Source: Streptomyces parvulus (GTDB lineage Bacteria > Actinomycetota > Actinomycetes > Streptomycetales > Streptomycetaceae). From it: a stretch of DNA of 64,000 nt. Made by a program: the position numbers and the translations under genes. The stretch's first letter is position 1; each line of letters starts with the position of its first letter. The stretch lies in NCBI RefSeq assembly GCF_014648855.1, contig NZ_BMRX01000014.1, forward strand, positions 124,001 through 188,000, read 5' to 3'. Below the pieces are notes generated by a model, which saw only the letters and a program-made list of their open reading frames with translations, made no database searches and was not told the DNA's origin. This document shows positions 61,757 through 64,000 of this stretch, one piece after another.

Positions 61757-63028
61757 CTAGGCGGTCGCCGCCTTGAGGGGCCTGGCGGGGTCGGCCAGCA
61801 GCACCGGGTCCAGCACCGTGCCCGCCTGGATCAGGCGTCTGCCCTGCGCCAGGTCGCGCGGGCGGCCCACCGCCAGGAGGGCCACCAGGCGCCCCTCGCG
61901 CAGCCAGCAGGCCGTCCACGCCGGGCCCCCGGGGTCGCCGCGCCACAGGACGGGGTCGGCGTCCGTGTGGTGGCCGGCGTACTGGACGAAGCGGCCGAAC
62001 TGCTCGGACCAGAAGTACGGCACCGGGTCGTAGGCGGCCGGGGCCTCGCCCGCGGGGGCGCCGACGATGTCGGCGGCGACCGTGCGGGGGCCCTGGAGGG
62101 CGTTGTCCCAGTGGTGCACCAGCAGCCGCTCGCCGTAGCGGGCGGAGGGGAAGGAGGCGCAGTCGCCGACCGCGTGGACGTCCGGTACCGAGGTGCGCAG
62201 CCGGTCGTCGGCCAGGACCTCGCCGTGGGCGCCGAGGGCGATCCCGGAACCGGCGAGCCACGCGGTGGAGGGGCGGGCGCCGATGCCGACGACGACCGCG
62301 TCGGCGGGCAGCCGGGTGCCGTCGTCCAGGACGACCCGCAGGGGCTCGCCGCGGTCGGCGGGCTCGACCCGCTCCACGCGCGCGTGCGTGCGCAGTGCGG
62401 CGCCCGCGTCGGCGTACCAGGACGTCATCGGCGCGGCGACCTCGGCGGGCAGCGCGTCCGCGAGGGGCCGGTCGGCGGCCTCCACCACGGTCACCGCGCA
62501 GCCGGCCTCGCGCGCGGCGGTGGCGAACTCGGCGCCGATCCAGCCCGCGCCGACGACGACGATGCCGTGCCGGCGGGCGAGTACCGGGCGCAGCCGCTCG
62601 GCGTCGTCCAGCGTGCGCAGCAGGTGGACGCCGGGCACGCCGTCGGTGCCGGGGAGCCGGACCGGTTCGGCGCCGGTGGCGAGGACCAGGGCGTCGTACG
62701 GCACGGGTCCCTCGGAGGTGTCGAGGAGGTGTGCGCCGGGGCGGACGCCCAGGGCCTCGCAGCCGAGCCGCAGGGTGATGCCGAGCGCCTCGAAGTCGAC
62801 GTCGAAGGCGGAGCCCTCGGCCGTGCCGAGCAGGACGGCCTTGGACAGCGGGGGCCGGTCGTAGGGCTGGTGGGGTTCGGCGCCGATCAGGGTCAGGGCG
62901 CCGGTGTACCCCTGCTCGCGCAGGGCGACGGCGGTCTGCACGCCCGCCATGCCGGCGCCCACCACGACCACGCGGCGCCCGTCGCCCGCCGCCGGTTCCG
63001 GTCCCCGTTCCCGCGTCTGCTCGCTCAC
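61757..63028 (-). CDS. FAD/NAD(P)-dependent ferredoxin-reductase-like oxidoreductase
   Basis: A 423-aa two-dinucleotide-fold flavoprotein, similar to rubredoxin/putidaredoxin reductases. FAD motif GAGMAG (24-29), NAD(P) motif GAGWIG (160-165), the second FAD motif VPDVHAVGDCASFPS, and a C-terminal reductase domain (YFWSEQFGRFVQYAG). It would pass electrons from NAD(P)H to a ferredoxin, but no partner ferredoxin or P450 gene is adjacent. GTG at 63028 has TAAGGT 6 bp upstream, so the transcript is probably leaderless, and a palindrome overlaps the promoter. Confidence 0.9.
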   Translation of the reverse strand: MSEQTRERGPEPAAGDGRRVVVVGAGMAGVQTAVALREQGYTGALTLIGAEPHQPYDRPPLSKAVLLGTAEGSAFDVDFEALGITLRLGCEALGVRPGAHLLDTSEGPVPYDALVLATGAEPVRLPGTDGVPGVHLLRTLDDAERLRPVLARRHGIVVVGAGWIGAEFATAAREAGCAVTVVEAADRPLADALPAEVAAPMTSWYADAGAALRTHARVERVEPADRGEPLRVVLDDGTRLPADAVVVGIGARPSTAWLAGSGIALGAHGEVLADDRLRTSVPDVHAVGDCASFPSARYGERLLVHHWDNALQGPRTVAADIVGAPAGEAPAAYDPVPYFWSEQFGRFVQYAGHHTDADPVLWRGDPGGPAWTACWLREGRLVALLAVGRPRDLAQGRRLIQAGTVLDPVLLADPARPLKAATA

Positions 63029-63034
63029 CTGATC

Positions 63035-63060
63035 ACCTTAGCCACCTGACAAATTGTCAG
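63035..63060 (-). promoter_or_regulatory. Leaderless promoter and 15-bp palindromic operator
   Basis: TAAGGT (63040-63035, minus strand) is the candidate -10, ending 6 bp before the GTG. CTGACAA-A-TTGTCAG (63046-63060) is a perfect palindrome in the -35/-10 spacer, the usual place for a repressor site. Confidence 0.6.
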
Positions 63061-63411
63061 TCAGCGTCCGTGCACCGTGACCTGCTCCACAACGCTCGTG
63101 CCGCGGCCGGGGCGCGACTCCCACTCCCAGCTCTCCTCCAGGCGCACCCGCCCGTCCGGCAGCTCCACCACGGCCGACACGCAGTGCCCGGACGCCGTGC
63201 CGCCGTCGGTCCCGAGCTGCACGTACCGGAAGTCGAGCCGGTCGCCCGCCCGGGTGCCCACCAGGTACCCGCGGACGATGTCGCCGCCCGCGTAGTCGGC
63301 CCAGACCACGCCGTCCCGCTCGTGGTACGCGAACCGGGTGCGGGCGCCCACCTGGCCGGGGGCCTGGTCGGCGACGGGGGCGAGGACGAGACCGTCGAGT
63401 GAACGGGGCAC
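63061..63411 (-). CDS. Small conserved protein, often mislabelled N-acetylglutamate synthase
   Basis: A 116-aa single-domain protein. Conserved phrases are FAYHERDGVVWADYAGGDIVRGYLVG, DRLDFRYVQL, SGHCVS and GRVRLEESWEWESRPGRGTSVVEQV, which recur in a bacterial family carrying the name n-acetylglutamate synthase. It has no GNAT motif and is far too short for that enzyme, so the name is not supported; a small beta-barrel is likely. I start it at GTG 63411, where family similarity begins. Its stop lies next to the palindrome at 63046-63060. Confidence 0.8.
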   Translation of the reverse strand: MPRSLDGLVLAPVADQAPGQVGARTRFAYHERDGVVWADYAGGDIVRGYLVGTRAGDRLDFRYVQLGTDGGTASGHCVSAVVELPDGRVRLEESWEWESRPGRGTSVVEQVTVHGR

Positions 63412-63465
63412 GGCGGGAGGCTCCCTTACGAGTGCGAGGCGCTGCGGGCTAGGCTGGCCAACGTA

Positions 63466-63561
63466 AAGCACTCGCGGGAGCCCGGCGCACCGGGCTGAGA
63501 GGGAGGCTGGCGGCCTCCGACCGTACGAACCTGATCCGGGTCATGCCGGCGAAGGGAGGGG
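63466..63561 (+). ncRNA. TPP riboswitch (THI element)
   Basis: The thi-box consensus is present: GGGAGCCC and CGGGCTGAGA (about 63476-63500) form the pyrimidine-sensing arm, and ACCTGATCCGGGTCATGCCG with GCGAAGGGA (about 63530-63557) forms the pyrophosphate-sensing arm. The variable P3 stem GGAGGC/GCCTCC lies between them. It sits just before the thiO start and should shut off the thiazole-pathway genes when thiamine pyrophosphate is plentiful. Confidence 0.95.
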
Positions 63562-63571
63562 CTGGACGCCC

Positions 63572-64000
63572 ATGCCGTCCTCGACACACAGCTCGTCACA
63601 CGGCTCGTCGCCAGAGAGCTCGTCCGCGCACACCGTGTCCCGCAGGCCCGACGTCCTCGTGGTGGGCGGCGGCGTCATCGGCCTGGTCACCGCCTGGCGG
63701 GTCGCGCAGCGCGGGCTCGTCACCGCCGTGGTGGACCCCGAGCCGGGCGGCGGGGCGGCGCAGGTGGCGGCCGGGATGCTGGCCGCGGTCACGGAGCTGC
63801 ACTACGGCGAGCAGACGCTGCTCGCGCTGAACCTCGCCTCGGCCCGCCGGTACCCGGAGTTCGCGGCCGAGCTGACCGACGTCACCGGTCACGACCTCGG
63901 CTACCGGCGCTGCGGCACCCTCGCCGTCGCGCTGGACGCCGACGACCGGGCCCACCTGCGCGAGCTGCACGCCCTCCAGCAGCGCTCCGGCCTGGAGTCC
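63572..64000 (+). CDS. thiO: Glycine oxidase ThiO, N-terminal fragment
   Basis: ThiO oxidises glycine to iminoglycine for thiazole synthesis. The first 143 codons are in the window; the gene runs past the right edge. After a Ser/His-rich start (MPSSTHSSSHGSSPESSSAH) comes the FAD motif DVLVVGGGVIGLVTAWRVA (about residues 28-46), then GGGAAQVAAGMLAAVTELHYGE, typical of glycine oxidases. It is preceded by a TPP riboswitch, and thiS and thiG are expected next, outside the window. The ATG at 63572 could be replaced by a later start, since the Ser/His stretch is not conserved. Confidence 0.93.
   Translation, partial: MPSSTHSSSHGSSPESSSAHTVSRRPDVLVVGGGVIGLVTAWRVAQRGLVTAVVDPEPGGGAAQVAAGMLAAVTELHYGEQTLLALNLASARRYPEFAAELTDVTGHDLGYRRCGTLAVALDADDRAHLRELHALQQRSGLES

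Noticed and set aside
63061..63411. N-acetylglutamate synthase (ArgA)
   Set aside because: The common database label for this family does not fit: 116 aa, no acetyl-CoA-binding GNAT motif and no amino-acid-kinase domain.

Overview
The window is a contiguous piece of a Streptomyces chromosome. The DNA is very GC-rich, GTG and TTG starts are common, and a long division and cell-wall (dcw) cluster runs rsmH-ftsL-ftsI-murE-murF-mraY-murD-ftsW-murG-ftsQ-ftsZ-ylmD-yggS-sepF-sepG-divIVA. This order, with DivIVA at the end and no murC, ddl, ftsA or mraZ, is typical of Streptomyces. Almost everything is core-genome housekeeping. I see no insertion sequence, prophage, CRISPR array, tRNA or rRNA gene.

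Layout. 1-1483 (minus): histidine biosynthesis, start of hisC and all of hisD. 1684-5887 (plus): a membrane-anchored repeat protein, a hypothetical protein, a Lon-N-domain protein and a YbaK-type deacylase. 5951-9903 (minus): an ABC exporter operon with a small membrane protein, and a NYN-domain nuclease. 10128-10295: a 55-aa gene with a perfect Shine-Dalgarno. 10375-13914 (minus): dnaE. 14119-18941 (plus): a DUF2252 protein, a membrane protein, a DsbA-like thiol oxidoreductase and a Tat-exported PhoD phosphatase. 18926-25466: a dienelactone-hydrolase-like enzyme, an MscS channel, a Na+/H+ antiporter, a GNAT protein, rluD-type pseudouridine synthase, lspA and a DksA/TraR-type protein with a histone-like tail. 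25805-29216 (plus): a translational T-box riboswitch and ileS. 29408-47316 (minus): the dcw cluster. 47747-53388 (plus): beta-carbonic anhydrase and a MoxR / DUF58 / transglutaminase operon. 53478-55662 (minus): DUF3040 protein, methyltransferase, HEPN-like protein. 55848-58412 (plus): TetR regulator and a phytoene-desaturase-like flavoprotein. 58455-63411 (minus): a membrane protein with a Tyr/Gly/Gln-rich tail, metF, thiE, a Rv2175c-like DNA-binding protein, a flavoprotein reductase and a small protein. 63466-64000 (plus): TPP riboswitch and the start of thiO.

How the parts work together. The dcw block makes lipid II (MurE, MurF, MraY, MurD, MurG) and the septum (FtsZ, FtsQ, FtsW, FtsI, FtsL, SepF, SepG), while DivIVA directs tip growth. 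Most adjacent stop and start codons overlap by 4 bp (GTGA/ATGA), implying translational coupling. A consensus-like promoter lies 220-250 bp upstream of rsmH, and ftsZ has its own AT-richer regulatory region. Two riboswitches control ileS and the thiamine genes.

The most unusual items are: a 40-codon ORF coupled by ATGA on both sides between DUF58 and transglutaminase, apparently made by duplication of the gene junction; an IleRS with GXHH in place of the HIGH motif; a T-box whose CCTCC strand can pair either with the T-box or with the ileS Shine-Dalgarno; and several well-formed palindromes that look like operators (25480-25492, 34555-34579, 56784-56799, 63046-63060). I did not find a convincing wholly new multi-gene system.
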